This document shows positions 15,305-23,962 of a stretch of DNA of 64,000 nucleotides, piece by piece; within the stretch, counting starts at the first letter, position 1, and the number at the start of each line of letters is the position of its first letter. This DNA is from Pseudanabaena galeata CCNP1313 (GTDB lineage: Bacteria; Cyanobacteriota; Cyanobacteriia; Pseudanabaenales; Pseudanabaenaceae). The position numbers and the translations under genes were made by a program. Location of the stretch: positions 1 to 64,000 of the forward strand of contig NZ_CP112876.1 in the NCBI RefSeq assembly GCF_029910235.1, written 5' to 3'. A model generated the notes under the pieces. That model was not told the DNA's origin and ran no database searches. It saw nothing but the letters and a program-made list of their open reading frames with translations.

Positions 15305-16198
15305 ATGTTTATACCTCGTGGTTTTAACAAACGTTCTGTCTTAACCAAACTTGGCAAGATGGTTTATTACACGGCTCAAGGAGAACCATGGAATGAACAT
15401 AATCCTACAGAAGCATTAGTCTTTCTGCACGGTTTTGGCGGTGGTTCCTCCGCCTACGAATGGTCAAAAGTATATCCAGCTTTTGCCGCAGACTATCAAG
15501 TCTTGGCTCCCGATTTGATTGGTTGGGGGCGATCGGATCATCCCGATCGCAGCTACAAAGCCGAAGATTACATCGACACGATCATCGAATTTATGGAGCA
15601 GACCTGTTCCGTTCCCACAACTGTAATCGCCTCGTCATTGACAGCAGCGTTCACAATTCGTGCAGCGATTGATCGTCCAGAGTTATTTAAGTCATTAATT
15701 GTTACAACAGCCTCTGGTTTAGGTGAGTTTGGGCAAGACTATCGCCGTAGTGGTTTTGCTCAGTTCGCTCAGGCAGTGAATGCTCCTTTTCTCAATCAAC
15801 TGCTCTACGGTACGGGTGTGGCAAACAGTTTTGGCATCCGTAGCTTTTTGGAACAGCGCCAGTTTGCCAATGCCGCGCTAGTTTACCCTGAAATTGTTGA
15901 AGCTTATCTGGAATCGGCTCAGCGTGAGAATGCAGAATACGCAGCACTCTCATTTGTTCGCGGTGATTTGTGCTTTGATTTGTCTCAGTACATCACAAAA
16001 TTGACGGTTCCTACCGCCATGATTTGGGGCAGGGGTTCTCAGTTCACCAACCCTAATGTCGGTCGTCAGCTTGCAGCGATGAATCCTGAAGTCATTCGGC
16101 GTTTTTATTATTTGGATGATGTGGGATTTACCCCACAGCTAGAGCAACCTGCGGTGATGACTGGACTAATTCGCCAGATTTTGCCATTGCTTGAGTAG
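15305..16198 (+). CDS. Alpha/beta hydrolase
   Basis: A 297-residue alpha/beta-hydrolase-fold enzyme. Visible are the oxyanion segment FLHGFGGG, the DLIGWGRSDHP loop, a nucleophile elbow IASSLTAAF and the late acid/histidine region (MIWGRGSQF, FTPQLEQP). The usual GxSxG is changed to AxSxT, and the expected C-terminal catalytic His is replaced near GFTPQLEQP, so catalysis may be altered or lost. The start at ATG 15305 (MFIPRGF) is chosen because the longer frame overlaps the DUF4079 gene. Substrate unknown. Confidence 0.78.
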   Translation: MFIPRGFNKRSVLTKLGKMVYYTAQGEPWNEHNPTEALVFLHGFGGGSSAYEWSKVYPAFAADYQVLAPDLIGWGRSDHPDRSYKAEDYIDTIIEFMEQTCSVPTTVIASSLTAAFTIRAAIDRPELFKSLIVTTASGLGEFGQDYRRSGFAQFAQAVNAPFLNQLLYGTGVANSFGIRSFLEQRQFANAALVYPEIVEAYLESAQRENAEYAALSFVRGDLCFDLSQYITKLTVPTAMIWGRGSQFTNPNVGRQLAAMNPEVIRRFYYLDDVGFTPQLEQPAVMTGLIRQILPLLE

Positions 16199-16239
16199 AT
16201 TTTTAAGTAGATTTTTATAAAGAGATTCAGGAGTAGATC

Positions 16240-16866
16240 ATGCAAAAATCATATCAGTTCATTCTCAATCTCTTTCTAGTAGTTGGGATCAGTTTGTTTG
16301 CGTTCGCATGGAGTCCTGCGATCGCCATAGCTGTTCCAATTATTCCCCATCCTGAAGAATTAGTTCATGCTGTTCAGGAAATTGAATCTCTAGACGCAAT
16401 GCGGACAGGCTTGGCTTCGAGTCTAGAAGGAAGCACTGAAGAACCAACCCAACAAACGATGAAAGAAGTCTGTCGTCCTGTGGGAATGCAAGCCATGCAA
16501 CTCAGCAAAGAAAATGGTTGGCAGGTGAAGCAAATCGCAACTAAGTATCGCAATCCTGCCCATGCTCCTGAAAATCTCCATGACAAGATGGCATTGGCAA
16601 AGTTTGAGCAAGACCATGAGTTAGTGGGAATTTGGGATCGGGAAACCATTAATCAGCAGGCAGGAACGCGCTACTATCGCCGTATCGATGTGGAAGCAAG
16701 TTGTTTAGTCTGTCATGGCGCAAAGGATCAGCGTCCGCAGTTTGTGCAGAAAGGCTATCCTCAAGACTTGGCGTATAACTTCAAAGTTGGCGACTTGCGC
16801 GGTATGTATGCCGTATTCATTCCCGATGAAATGAAAAAAGCAATTCAAGATTCTGTTACTCCTTAG
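16240..16866 (+). CDS. Tll0287-like haem-binding protein (DUF3365)
   Basis: A 208-residue exported protein. Residues 1-32 form a signal peptide (hydrophobic FILNLFLVVGISLFAFAW). The mature part is a DUF3365/Tll0287-like domain with one c-type haem site, CLVCH at 155-159. In cyanobacteria Tll0287 is a PAS-like periplasmic or lumenal haem protein thought to have a redox or gas-sensing role. The ribosome binding site AGGAG lies just before ATG 16240. A hairpin terminator follows. Confidence 0.85.
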   Translation: MQKSYQFILNLFLVVGISLFAFAWSPAIAIAVPIIPHPEELVHAVQEIESLDAMRTGLASSLEGSTEEPTQQTMKEVCRPVGMQAMQLSKENGWQVKQIATKYRNPAHAPENLHDKMALAKFEQDHELVGIWDRETINQQAGTRYYRRIDVEASCLVCHGAKDQRPQFVQKGYPQDLAYNFKVGDLRGMYAVFIPDEMKKAIQDSVTP

Positions 16867-16873
16867 TTTTTGA

Positions 16874-16910
16874 GAAAGGAAAGGCGGTGCATTGCGCCGC
16901 TTTTCCTTTT
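16874..16910 (+). terminator. Rho-independent terminator
   Basis: The stem pairs AGGAAAGGCGG with CGCCGCTTTTCCT around a short loop, followed by a T-rich stretch. It lies directly after the Tll0287-like gene and before the exported rhodanese. Confidence 0.8.
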
Positions 16911-16939
16911 TATTTATTCCTACTGTTAGAAAAAATCCT

Positions 16940-17434
16940 ATGAAGTCAATTCCATCTCTACTACTCGGCATCATTTTATCATTCTGTCTTTTGTTGAGCC
17001 TTCAACCCAACGCGATCGCCTCAGAACCAATCGATATACCTAATCTGCTGTCGAGTATCGAAGGATATCCGCGACTGGAAATATCTTTGGATAAATATCT
17101 CATGGCAATTCCATCGGGATACTACACGATCGCTGATGTCGAAGAGTTGAAAAGTTTGATGGCAGATCGTCAAGCCCTATTAGTGGATGTCCGCGAACCA
17201 TCAGAATATCAATTGGGACATATCCCGAATGCCATTAACATTCCACTGCGGACAATATCGCGCAATTTAAGCAAAATTCCTAGCGATCGCCCTGTGATTT
17301 TATACTGTTCTACGGGTTATCGCTCTTCGATGGGTGTGATGACCTTACATTTGCTCAATTATGACAATGTGAAGGGCTTTCCGCCGAGTCTTTCAGGTTG
17401 GAAACAAGCTGGTGGGGCGATCGCTAAGACTTAA
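16940..17434 (+). CDS. Exported rhodanese-domain protein
   Basis: A 164-residue protein with a signal peptide at 1-28 (LLLGIILSFCLLLS, cleavage after AIAS) and a single rhodanese domain at ~62-160. Active-site Cys123 lies in YCSTGYRS; the DVRE motif is at about 83. It should act in the periplasm or thylakoid lumen as a sulfurtransferase or sulfane-sulfur carrier. ATG 16940 is chosen because the longer frame begins inside the terminator hairpin. The nearby membrane rhodanese and CoA-disulfide-reductase/rhodanese fusion give the region three separate rhodaneses in three compartments or contexts. Confidence 0.85.
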   Translation: MKSIPSLLLGIILSFCLLLSLQPNAIASEPIDIPNLLSSIEGYPRLEISLDKYLMAIPSGYYTIADVEELKSLMADRQALLVDVREPSEYQLGHIPNAINIPLRTISRNLSKIPSDRPVILYCSTGYRSSMGVMTLHLLNYDNVKGFPPSLSGWKQAGGAIAKT

Positions 17435-17739
17435 TTATTCTAGTAACGATAGTATCATCGGCACGATCGCATCGTTCATATGGAAGACGGACATTTGAGT
17501 AACTAGCTCATATTTTGAAGGAACAAGAAGATAGAATTCTTTCAAAGTCAATCATAATTTCAGGGTTTAGGGAGATTAGATCATGATTCATTATGATCGT
17601 GATCGCTAAGATAAATAATAATTAAACGATGAGGGGATAACCCATCATTGGGGCGGACAAAGGTATGGTATTTTGGTTGAGACCAAGAGTTCTCTTGATC
17701 TTCAATTAAGCCATTAGACTGACGCAATTAGGAAGAATT
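17435..17739. other. Intergenic, no gene seen
   Basis: AT-rich spacer with a short near-palindrome around 17581-17605 (ATCATGATTCATTATGATCGTGAT). No coding signal or recognised RNA. Confidence 0.5.
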
Positions 17740-18357
17740 ATGCATAGCAAAGAACATTGGGAAACGGTTTACTCTACAAAAGCCTCGGATTCTGTTAGTT
17801 GGTTTCAGGAACATGCTGAAACCTCTTTAAAATTTATAAAAAATTTAAATTTAGAGAAAAGCGCTCCAATTATTGATGTGGGTGGTGGAGCTTCAACCCT
17901 TGTAGATGACCTTCTCCTAAATTGCTATTCACATCTATCTGTTCTTGATCTTTCGGGCGCAGCTCTTGAAATCGCTAAAAAAAGAATTGGCTCAAATTCA
18001 GTAAATGTCCAATGGCATGAGGGTGATGTAACGGAAGTAAAATTTTCTAAGCATCAATTTGAAGTGTGGCATGACCGTGCAGTCTTTCATTTTTTAACAA
18101 ATCTGGAAGATCGTGAAGCTTACATTAAAAATGTATTACATTCTGTCAAGCCAAATGGTCATATTATTATTTCTACATTTTCAGAAGATGGTCCAACTCA
18201 ATGTAGTGGCTTACCTGTGATGCGCTATTCCGCAGAAAATATGCAAGCTGAGTTCGGTGAGAATTTCTTTCTTAAAGAGCAATTAAAAGAAAATCACAAT
18301 ACGCCTTTTGGCACAACGCAAAAATTTGTGTTTTGTCACTTTGTAAAAAAAATTTAA
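17740..18357 (+). CDS. Class I SAM-dependent methyltransferase
   Basis: A 205-residue protein with a Rossmann-type methyltransferase fold. Motif I is IIDVGGGAST (about residues 44-53), motif II LSVLDLSGAALEIAKKRI, and an acidic GDV loop follows; the late GHIIISTFSEDGP strand completes the core. The closest pattern is the family with N-terminal HWExVYSTKxxDSVSWFQ, often annotated as thiopurine- or trans-aconitate-like small-molecule methyltransferases. Substrate unknown. Nothing specifically links it to sulfur metabolism beyond position. Confidence 0.8.
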   Translation: MHSKEHWETVYSTKASDSVSWFQEHAETSLKFIKNLNLEKSAPIIDVGGGASTLVDDLLLNCYSHLSVLDLSGAALEIAKKRIGSNSVNVQWHEGDVTEVKFSKHQFEVWHDRAVFHFLTNLEDREAYIKNVLHSVKPNGHIIISTFSEDGPTQCSGLPVMRYSAENMQAEFGENFFLKEQLKENHNTPFGTTQKFVFCHFVKKI

Positions 18358-18512
18358 CAGAGCATTACAGCATTGTTCTTTTCGCTCCCAGCTTTACAGT
18401 ACTTTGCGCTGTAATGTTTACCTAACTCCTCAAATCGCCAATATAACACCCAATTTGTTTAAGTCCCTGTAAAACTTGGACATGTTCTACTGTATTTTCA
18501 CGTAAGCGATAA
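18358..18512. other. Intergenic with hairpin-forming repeat
   Basis: CATTACAGC (about 18364) pairs with GCTGTAATG (about 18410) across a 40-bp loop. The GCGCTGTAATG end resembles the flanks of the family-B hairpins (AAGCGCTGTAA at 32699). No gene is seen. Confidence 0.4.
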
Positions 18513-18752
18513 GTAGGAAGATCGCCTAGAAATCACGACTCACGGTAATAGCGATTGCCTTCAGGAGATAGATTGTTGGGGCGATCGCCTAGAAATCATG
18601 ACTCATGGTAGTAGCGATCGCCTTTAGTAGATAGATTGTTGAGGCGATCGGCTAGATGTTGCGAATTATGGTAATAGCGATCGCTTTTGTGAAGATAGAT
18701 TGTTGGGGCGATCGGCTAGATATTATGAATTATGGTGATGGCGATCGGCTTT
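18513..18752. repeat. Tandem 60-65 bp HIP1-bounded repeat, four units (family F)
   Basis: Units begin near 18521, 18581, 18643 and 18709. Each has a HIP1 or near-HIP1 octamer, CTAGAAATCACGACTCA or a decayed form, GGTAATAGCGATCGC and an AGATAGATTGTTGGGG spacer. Singletons of the core recur at 19480, 21971, 23582 and 25071. The units are unequal in length and diverged, unlike a CRISPR. Confidence 0.8.
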
Positions 18753-18785
18753 TCGTGATTTTTAGCATTAAATTCAACAATGTGT

Positions 18786-19181
18786 TTAGTGGAAACGAGT
18801 AATTTCAATTATTTGTCGCGATCGCTGAAAACAGACATCAAATTCTCGAAAAAAGTTTGTTTGCCCAAGGATTAGTGGCACATGAGCAGCTTGCGCCCAA
18901 GCAAATGCTAGGCGAACTGGTTCCAGACTCCCAATTTGAACATCTACAAATAAACCCCTTGCTTCAACCTTTGCAAGATTTCCAGCTAATGGTAAGCGCA
19001 CAGTCTGTTCCTCCCAAATCGCCCCCAATCGTAGCCCAATGTCATAAGGTAACAGATTAACGGTAGAGCCACTATCTAACAATGCATTTGCGGAGACAGA
19101 AAAGTTTACAGAACTCAAAGTGATCGGAATCGTGGGTAATGCTTCATCGTCAGAAAAGGGAAACTCGAACGTACTACGCAT
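18786..19181 (-). CDS. Retropepsin-like aspartic protease domain protein
   Basis: About 131 residues with a single retroviral-type aspartyl protease half: the catalytic motif ALLDSGST with Asp36, and the flap/second strand LILGQTNFFREFDVCF. These act as homodimers. ATG 19181 (MRSTFEF) overlaps the stop of the upstream small gene by 8 bp, which fits a two-gene unit common in cyanobacteria; an ATG at 19202 is also possible. The physiological substrate is unknown. Confidence 0.8.
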   Translation of the reverse strand: MRSTFEFPFSDDEALPTIPITLSSVNFSVSANALLDSGSTVNLLPYDIGLRLGAIWEEQTVRLPLAGNLAKVEARGLFVDVQIGSLEPVRLAFAWAQAAHVPLILGQTNFFREFDVCFQRSRQIIEITRFH

Positions 19182-19392
19182 GAGTAGATACCTGTTGGTC
19201 ATCTCGAATCATCTGCATTAGAATATTTGCAGCTTCTATTGAGTCATATGGCGAGGAAACTGGATACTCTGATGCAGAAAAGATAACTTGTAACTCAGCA
19301 TCTGGGACTTGTGTGGCTAGAATTTTGAAGAGTGACAATTTATCTAGCTGGCTCAAATTGTTCACCAATGGAAGTAATTCAGCGAGAGACAT
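19174..19392 (-). CDS. Small hypothetical protein paired with aspartic protease
   Basis: A 72-residue acidic protein (MSLAELLPLVNNLSQLDKLSLFKILA) with a helical N-terminal part. Its 3' end overlaps the protease gene. Similar short proteins often accompany retropepsin-like genes in cyanobacteria, suggesting a partner or inhibitor. No domain of known function is recognised. Confidence 0.65.
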   Translation of the reverse strand: MSLAELLPLVNNLSQLDKLSLFKILATQVPDAELQVIFSASEYPVSSPYDSIEAANILMQMIRDDQQVSTHA

Positions 19393-19479
19393 ATTTTAAA
19401 CTCCAAAACCTATACTTACAATAATGTATTTATCATAAGCGATCGCCTACAGTAAACCTATAGAGAATATATCGTTAAT

Positions 19480-19556
19480 GCGATCACCCCATAAATCACG
19501 GCTCACAGTAAAAGCGATCGCCTAGAAATTACGACTCATGGTAATGGCGATCGCCA
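19480..19556. repeat. HIP1-bounded repeat, double copy (family F)
   Basis: Two head-to-tail copies of the core AAATCACGGCTCACAGTAA and AAATTACGACTCATGGTAA, separated and bounded by GCGATCGC-type octamers. Same family as 18513-18752. Confidence 0.75.
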
Positions 19557-19563
19557 CGGGTAT

Positions 19564-19905
19564 TTACTTAGTATTCTCTTTCTGTTCTGAAAGAGTTAGC
19601 AAAAATGTAAGTTCGGTTGACGATTGAATGGCATGGGGAGTATTAGCAGGAATAAAAATAAATACTCCAGACTCCATAACAATCTCCTTACCTACTAGGT
19701 TAAATATTCCTTGCCCTTCGATGACGTTCACTGTGGCATTGCGAGGGTTGGTATGTTCAGCGATCGCTTTTCCCAAAGATAGCGACATCAAAGTATATCG
19801 ACAGTTTCCATCTTCTAATAAAATCTTACTCTTAATTCCTGTTGAAGCATACTCAATTACTTCTTTCCAATGAATAGCTGTATTCTCTGGGTTCATTATG
19901 GTCAT
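19564..19905 (-). CDS. Cupin-domain protein
   Basis: About 113 residues forming a single cupin barrel: GKAIAEHTNPRNATVNVIEG (motif 1, with only one metal-type His), then GVFIFIPANTPHAIQSS (motif 2, with a conserved His). The start at 19905 (MTIMNPE) is chosen because the longer frame to 20034 has no family resemblance. The function of such small cupins is broad (metal-dependent dioxygenase, isomerase or sensor), and the substrate cannot be inferred. Confidence 0.75.
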   Translation of the reverse strand: MTIMNPENTAIHWKEVIEYASTGIKSKILLEDGNCRYTLMSLSLGKAIAEHTNPRNATVNVIEGQGIFNLVGKEIVMESGVFIFIPANTPHAIQSSTELTFLLTLSEQKENTK

Positions 19906-20023
19906 GGGATTATTTCTCTGTGTGGGTAAATTATGGAAAGGCAATTTTGGAGATCGGTGGATGTCTAATGTAAACTTAAGCAGCAGGTCTGAGCACGTTT
20001 TCAGATGACACTTTGAACCATGA

Positions 20024-20069
20024 CAGGCGATCACTTGATTTAATCAGTGAAATGGTTGAGTAAGATATA
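20024..20069 (-). repeat. Dispersed repeat family G, reverse copy
   Basis: On the minus strand it reads ATCTTACTCAACCATTTCAC, then TGATTAAATCAAGTGATCGC and CTGTCATGG. Related copies are at 25369 and 33823, and a decayed copy lies near 27736. Confidence 0.6.
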
Positions 20070-20161
20070 AAACTTAATTGAAAGATTAGTTGCCAGTGCT
20101 TATAACCTCAACTATCTCTTTAAATAATGGAAGTATTTCAATTTATATCTAAAAGTATAGT

Positions 20162-20181
20162 ATCTCGCTATATAACGATAT
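20162..20181. promoter_or_regulatory. Imperfect palindrome upstream of CoA-disulfide reductase
   Basis: ATCTCGCTATATAACGATAT is symmetric at 16 of 20 positions and lies ~100 bp upstream of the reductase ATG. The core CTATAT..GATATA also occurs in the operator candidate before the persulfide dioxygenase, hinting at one regulator. Confidence 0.4.
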
Positions 20182-20280
20182 AATTATCTAAATGCAACAA
20201 ATAGATTGCAAAAGAATATTTACTTTTGTTCACCGTAAAGCCTGTCTCCAAGGCTTCCGCAAAATCAAAGGAATTGAACC

Positions 20281-21942
20281 ATGAGCGTAGACCAAAAACG
20301 TATTCTAATTATCGGTGGTAACGCGGGAGGAGCATCCTGTGCAGCGCGATCGCGGCGGCTATCAGAGACTGCCGAAATCATTGTTTTTGAGCAAGGTTCG
20401 TTTGTATCCTTTGCCAACTGTGGATTGCCCTACTACATTGGTGATGTGATTACCGATGAGAAAAAGTTGCTGGTTGCCAATGTTGCCCTATTTCGCGATC
20501 GCTTTAAGATTGATGTGCGCTTAGAAAATGAAGTAATGGCGATCAATCGCGAAGCGATGCAGATTACTGTTAAAAATCGTCAAACAGGTGCTATCTATCA
20601 GGAATCCTATGATGCGCTGGTCTTAGCCACTGGTGCAGCTCCGATCATTCCCCCTTTAGCAGGAATAGATTTAACAGGAATCTTTGTGGTGCGAACGATT
20701 CCCGATAGTCGCCAGATTCGGGCATGGATTGACGAGCATCAAGCAAAACGAGCGGTGGTCGTCGGTGGCGGATTTATTGGCTTAGAAATGGCTGAGAATC
20801 TAGTTAATCGCGGGATTGAGGTAACTCTGATTGAATCGCAATCACAGGTAATGTCACCCCTCGATCCTGAGATGGTGGTTTCGGTACAGGAAACAATGCG
20901 ATCGCACCATGTCAATTTGGTGTTAGGCGATAGCGTTAGCAAATTTGAACGCAATGATCATGGCATCGCTGTCACCACAAAATCGGGGGCAACGCATACC
21001 GCCGAAATCGTTATTCTGGGCATCGGTGTACGTCCAGAGACAGCATTGGCAAAAGCCGCAGGGTTAGAAATTGGCGATCGCGGCGGTATTCGTGTCAATG
21101 AGTGTATGCAGACTAGCGATCCGAAAATTTGGGCGGTGGGAGATGCAGTCGAAGTTAAAGACTTTGTTACGGGTGAGTGGACATTAATTCCCTTAGCGGG
21201 TCCTGCGAATCGTCAAGGACGAATTGCGGCGGATGTGATTTGCGAAGCTTGTCCTAGTACCTTTCGCGGCGTACAGGGAACTTCAGTTTGTGGTGCATTC
21301 GGCTTGACGATCGCATCTACAGGAGTCAATGAGAAGACTCTGAAACGATTAGACTGGGAATACGAGAAGGTCTATCTCCATCCAATTCACCATGCTGGAT
21401 ATTATCCCGACGCGAAACCGATTGATTTAAAACTTCTATTCTCAAAGGAGGATGGGCGAATTTTGGGAGCGCAGGCGGTGGGAGAAGAGGGTGTGGAAAA
21501 ACGCATTGATGCGATCGCGATCGCTATGCAGATGGGCGCGACCGTATTCGATCTCGAAGAAGCGGAGTTATGCTATGCACCCCAATTTGGCTCGGCGAAA
21601 GATCCTGTAAATATGGCAGGAATGATCGCGGCGAATGTTCTTAGAGGTGATGCGACTTTGGTACATTGGGAGCAACTCTCAAATCTTGATGGTAGATTGC
21701 TGCTTGATGTTCGCAATGTTGATGAGTTTGAGGCAGGGAATGTGCAAGGAGCGGTAAATATACCGTTACCGCAGTTACGCGATCGCTTAAATGAGCTAAA
21801 TCCAGAGCAGGAGATTTGGGTTTATTGTCAGGTCGGACAGCGAGGTTATTACGCCACGAGGATTCTGAGTTTAAATGGATTTAAGGCTTATAACTTGAGT
21901 GGTGGTTTTAAAACGTTCCAAGCAGTTAAGCAAGCTTTTTGA
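20281..21942 (+). CDS. CoA-disulfide reductase/rhodanese fusion
   Basis: A 553-residue flavoprotein of the CoADR-Rhd type. The N-terminal FAD-binding Rossmann motif is IIGGNAGGASCAA, the redox-active Cys47 lies in SFANCGLPYYIG, the NAD(P)H motif is VVGGGFIGLEMAE and the FAD-binding motif is WAVGDAVEV. The C-terminal rhodanese (about 455-553) has active-site Cys516 in YCQVGQRGYY. Family enzymes reduce CoA disulfide, CoA persulfide or polysulfide using NAD(P)H, with the rhodanese handling sulfane sulfur. This fits the persulfide dioxygenase and other rhodaneses nearby. Confidence 0.88.
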   Translation: MSVDQKRILIIGGNAGGASCAARSRRLSETAEIIVFEQGSFVSFANCGLPYYIGDVITDEKKLLVANVALFRDRFKIDVRLENEVMAINREAMQITVKNRQTGAIYQESYDALVLATGAAPIIPPLAGIDLTGIFVVRTIPDSRQIRAWIDEHQAKRAVVVGGGFIGLEMAENLVNRGIEVTLIESQSQVMSPLDPEMVVSVQETMRSHHVNLVLGDSVSKFERNDHGIAVTTKSGATHTAEIVILGIGVRPETALAKAAGLEIGDRGGIRVNECMQTSDPKIWAVGDAVEVKDFVTGEWTLIPLAGPANRQGRIAADVICEACPSTFRGVQGTSVCGAFGLTIASTGVNEKTLKRLDWEYEKVYLHPIHHAGYYPDAKPIDLKLLFSKEDGRILGAQAVGEEGVEKRIDAIAIAMQMGATVFDLEEAELCYAPQFGSAKDPVNMAGMIAANVLRGDATLVHWEQLSNLDGRLLLDVRNVDEFEAGNVQGAVNIPLPQLRDRLNELNPEQEIWVYCQVGQRGYYATRILSLNGFKAYNLSGGFKTFQAVKQAF

Positions 21943-21970
21943 GAGTGTTGGAAGACTTTGCGAGTGTATA

Positions 21971-22010
21971 GGCGATCGCCTAAAAATCACGACTCACAGG
22001 AATATTAGTT
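21971..22010. repeat. HIP1-bounded repeat (family F)
   Basis: GGCGATCGCCTAAAAATCAC followed by GACTCACAGGAATA. The right HIP1 boundary is missing in this copy. Confidence 0.7.
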
Positions 22011-22164
22011 CCTTGAAATACCTCATTTAATGGCATAAACCCATCAAAAGTAAAGTTTTTCTGGGTTTTCCTTTTATATATTTACAAAATAAAGTTTAAT
22101 AACTCATTTGTTTTTGGTTACGCGAGAATTATTAAACTAAGAGACTTGTGAGTGTGGTAACTTA

Positions 22165-23565
22165 ATGTCTAAATTATCTCGACTTTTTCCATTTCTAGAA
22201 AACTTTAATTTGAAGACATCTACACCCAAAGAGCCTCCGTCTAAGCAAAGACTTTGGTTAGGTAAATTCGTCTGGATTGTTATTATCATTGCTATTGTTG
22301 GTATTGGTGGACGATTTCTTTTTTTTAAGGTTGAAAGCAACCCTTTTCAGCTACCAATGACTGCGTATGACTGGACTGGTTTTGGCGAAAGCTACGATCA
22401 AGATGTTTTGACGGTAACAGAAACAGCTAAAGAAACCCCAAGTAATAAGCAAACGATAAAGACAACAAAAACCACAAATCGTCTACAACCAGCAAAGACT
22501 TTGTGGGATTTGATGAGTTTGTTATTGGCTCCTGCTACGTTAGCGGGTCTAGGTTTTTGGTTTCAATCCTCGCAGGAGAAAGCTAAACGAGATAAAGAGG
22601 ATGCTGATAAAAAACGCGAGCTAGCTAGGCAACAGGAACAAGCAAAGCGAGATGCTGAACAACAAAGGGAACAAGCGCTACAATCTTACTACGATCAATT
22701 ATCAGTATTGTTGGTTGACAAAAAATTAGGTGCAGTTTTACTCTATCAACTCAATACGTCAACTGATGATATTGATAACGTAAGTGAACTAGAAGTAGGC
22801 GACACAAAACAAGCAGAGATAGATGCTGATGCTGCATTGAATGTTGTGAAAGCTAAAACGTTGTCGCTATTTAGAGCTTTTGAGCAAGATATGCCCCGTA
22901 AATCCAGTGTTCTATCTTTTTTAGGTGATTCTGGGCTTTTAATTCATCTAAAATTAGACCTCTCATCTTCTAATTGGAAAGAAGCCAACCTCAGCAATGC
23001 CCAACTTAGCGGAGTTAACTTCAGCGGAGCCAACTTCAGCAAAGCTCAACTCTTTGGAGCTAACCTCAGAGGAGCCAACCTCAGTATGACTAACTTCAAG
23101 AAAGCTAAGCTTAGCTTAGCTAACCTCAGCAAAACTGACCTCAGCGATGCCAATCTCAACAAAGCCCAACTAGACGTAGCCAACCTCAGCGATGCTCAAC
23201 TCATCGGAACCCAACTCATTGGAGCCGAACTCATTGGATGCGATCTTATGAGAGCCAATCTCAGCGATGCCAATCTCAGCGATGCCTATCTTAGCGGAGC
23301 TTTTCTTAAAGGAGCCAACTTCAGCAAAGCCAATCTCAGCGGAGCCAATCTTAGCAGAGCCTTTCTTAACGGAGCCAAATTTAGCAAAGCCAATCTCAGC
23401 GGAGCCGATCTTAGTTATGCCGATCTCAGTGATGTCGATCTGATCGGAGCCATTATAGATATTCAACAAATTAAATCAGCGAAGGGTTGGGAATCCGCCT
23501 TATTTTCTGATACAGTCCGAGCCGAACTTGATAAATCTATCTCGCAAAAGCAAATAAACCAGTAG
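22165..23565 (+). CDS. Membrane protein with pentapeptide-repeat C-terminus
   Basis: 466 residues. One or two transmembrane helices lie near the N-terminus (FVWIVIIIAIVGIGGRFLFF at ~33-52 and LLLAPATLAGLGFWF at ~118-132). A charged coiled-coil-like segment follows (about 137-175, rich in K/E/Q/R), then a linker and about 165 residues of pentapeptide repeats (ANLS, AQLS, ADLS units) at ~266-432, which should fold as a right-handed beta-helix. Such proteins are very common in cyanobacteria and of unknown function. The repeat DNA is highly regular. No partner gene is evident. Confidence 0.8.
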   Translation: MSKLSRLFPFLENFNLKTSTPKEPPSKQRLWLGKFVWIVIIIAIVGIGGRFLFFKVESNPFQLPMTAYDWTGFGESYDQDVLTVTETAKETPSNKQTIKTTKTTNRLQPAKTLWDLMSLLLAPATLAGLGFWFQSSQEKAKRDKEDADKKRELARQQEQAKRDAEQQREQALQSYYDQLSVLLVDKKLGAVLLYQLNTSTDDIDNVSELEVGDTKQAEIDADAALNVVKAKTLSLFRAFEQDMPRKSSVLSFLGDSGLLIHLKLDLSSSNWKEANLSNAQLSGVNFSGANFSKAQLFGANLRGANLSMTNFKKAKLSLANLSKTDLSDANLNKAQLDVANLSDAQLIGTQLIGAELIGCDLMRANLSDANLSDAYLSGAFLKGANFSKANLSGANLSRAFLNGAKFSKANLSGADLSYADLSDVDLIGAIIDIQQIKSAKGWESALFSDTVRAELDKSISQKQINQ

Positions 23566-23581
23566 CTAGTTTTGTCTCTTT

Positions 23582-23622
23582 TGATCGCCTAATAATCACG
23601 ACTCACAGTAATAGCGATCGCC
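23582..23622. repeat. HIP1-bounded repeat (family F)
   Basis: TGATCGCCTAATAATCACGA, CTCACAGTAATAGCGATCGC. This is among the best-preserved copies, with a near-HIP1 at the left and a perfect HIP1 at the right. Confidence 0.75.
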
Positions 23623-23747
23623 GATCTTGTCGCGTGTGTTAATAAAGTGCAACGCACCTTATTTTTGTTCGTATTGACACTGACTTAAACACAGTTACAA
23701 TTTTTTAGCTAGACTACTGAGTAACAACTTTCAATCTAGGAGCAGCC

Positions 23748-23960
23748 ATGCTAGACACAGCAACACTTGAGCAACGCTTGATAACCCTTGAACAAGTAGT
23801 TTTCGATCTTCAACATAAATTTGAAAGTCAGCCTAGCTCCGACAACTGGCTCGAAAACCTCATAGGTTCAATCTCTGACGACTCAGCTTTTCTTGAAGCC
23901 CTAGAATATGGACGTGCATTTCGGCAGTCTGACAAACCTATTGATGACGCTGACAAATAA
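23748..23960 (+). CDS. Antitoxin-like small protein of PIN toxin pair
   Basis: 70 residues with an N-terminal coiled-coil-like helix (LEQRLITLEQVVFDLQHKFE) and an acidic C-terminus. It lies 2 bp before a PIN-domain gene, and this pairing is common in cyanobacteria. The N-terminal coil could dimerise and the tail could cover the toxin active site. A good ribosome binding site (AGGAG) precedes the ATG. Confidence 0.7.
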   Translation: MLDTATLEQRLITLEQVVFDLQHKFESQPSSDNWLENLIGSISDDSAFLEALEYGRAFRQSDKPIDDADK

Positions 23961-23962
23961 TC

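Noticed and set aside
18513-18752. Regular repeats suggesting a CRISPR array
   Set aside because: Units are 60-65 bp with unequal lengths and HIP1 borders; spacers are not unique 30-40 bp segments, and no cas gene is near.
23170-23469. Minus-strand ORF of 99 residues with regular repeats
   Set aside because: It is the antisense shadow of the pentapeptide repeats, whose periodic DNA leaves the other strand open.
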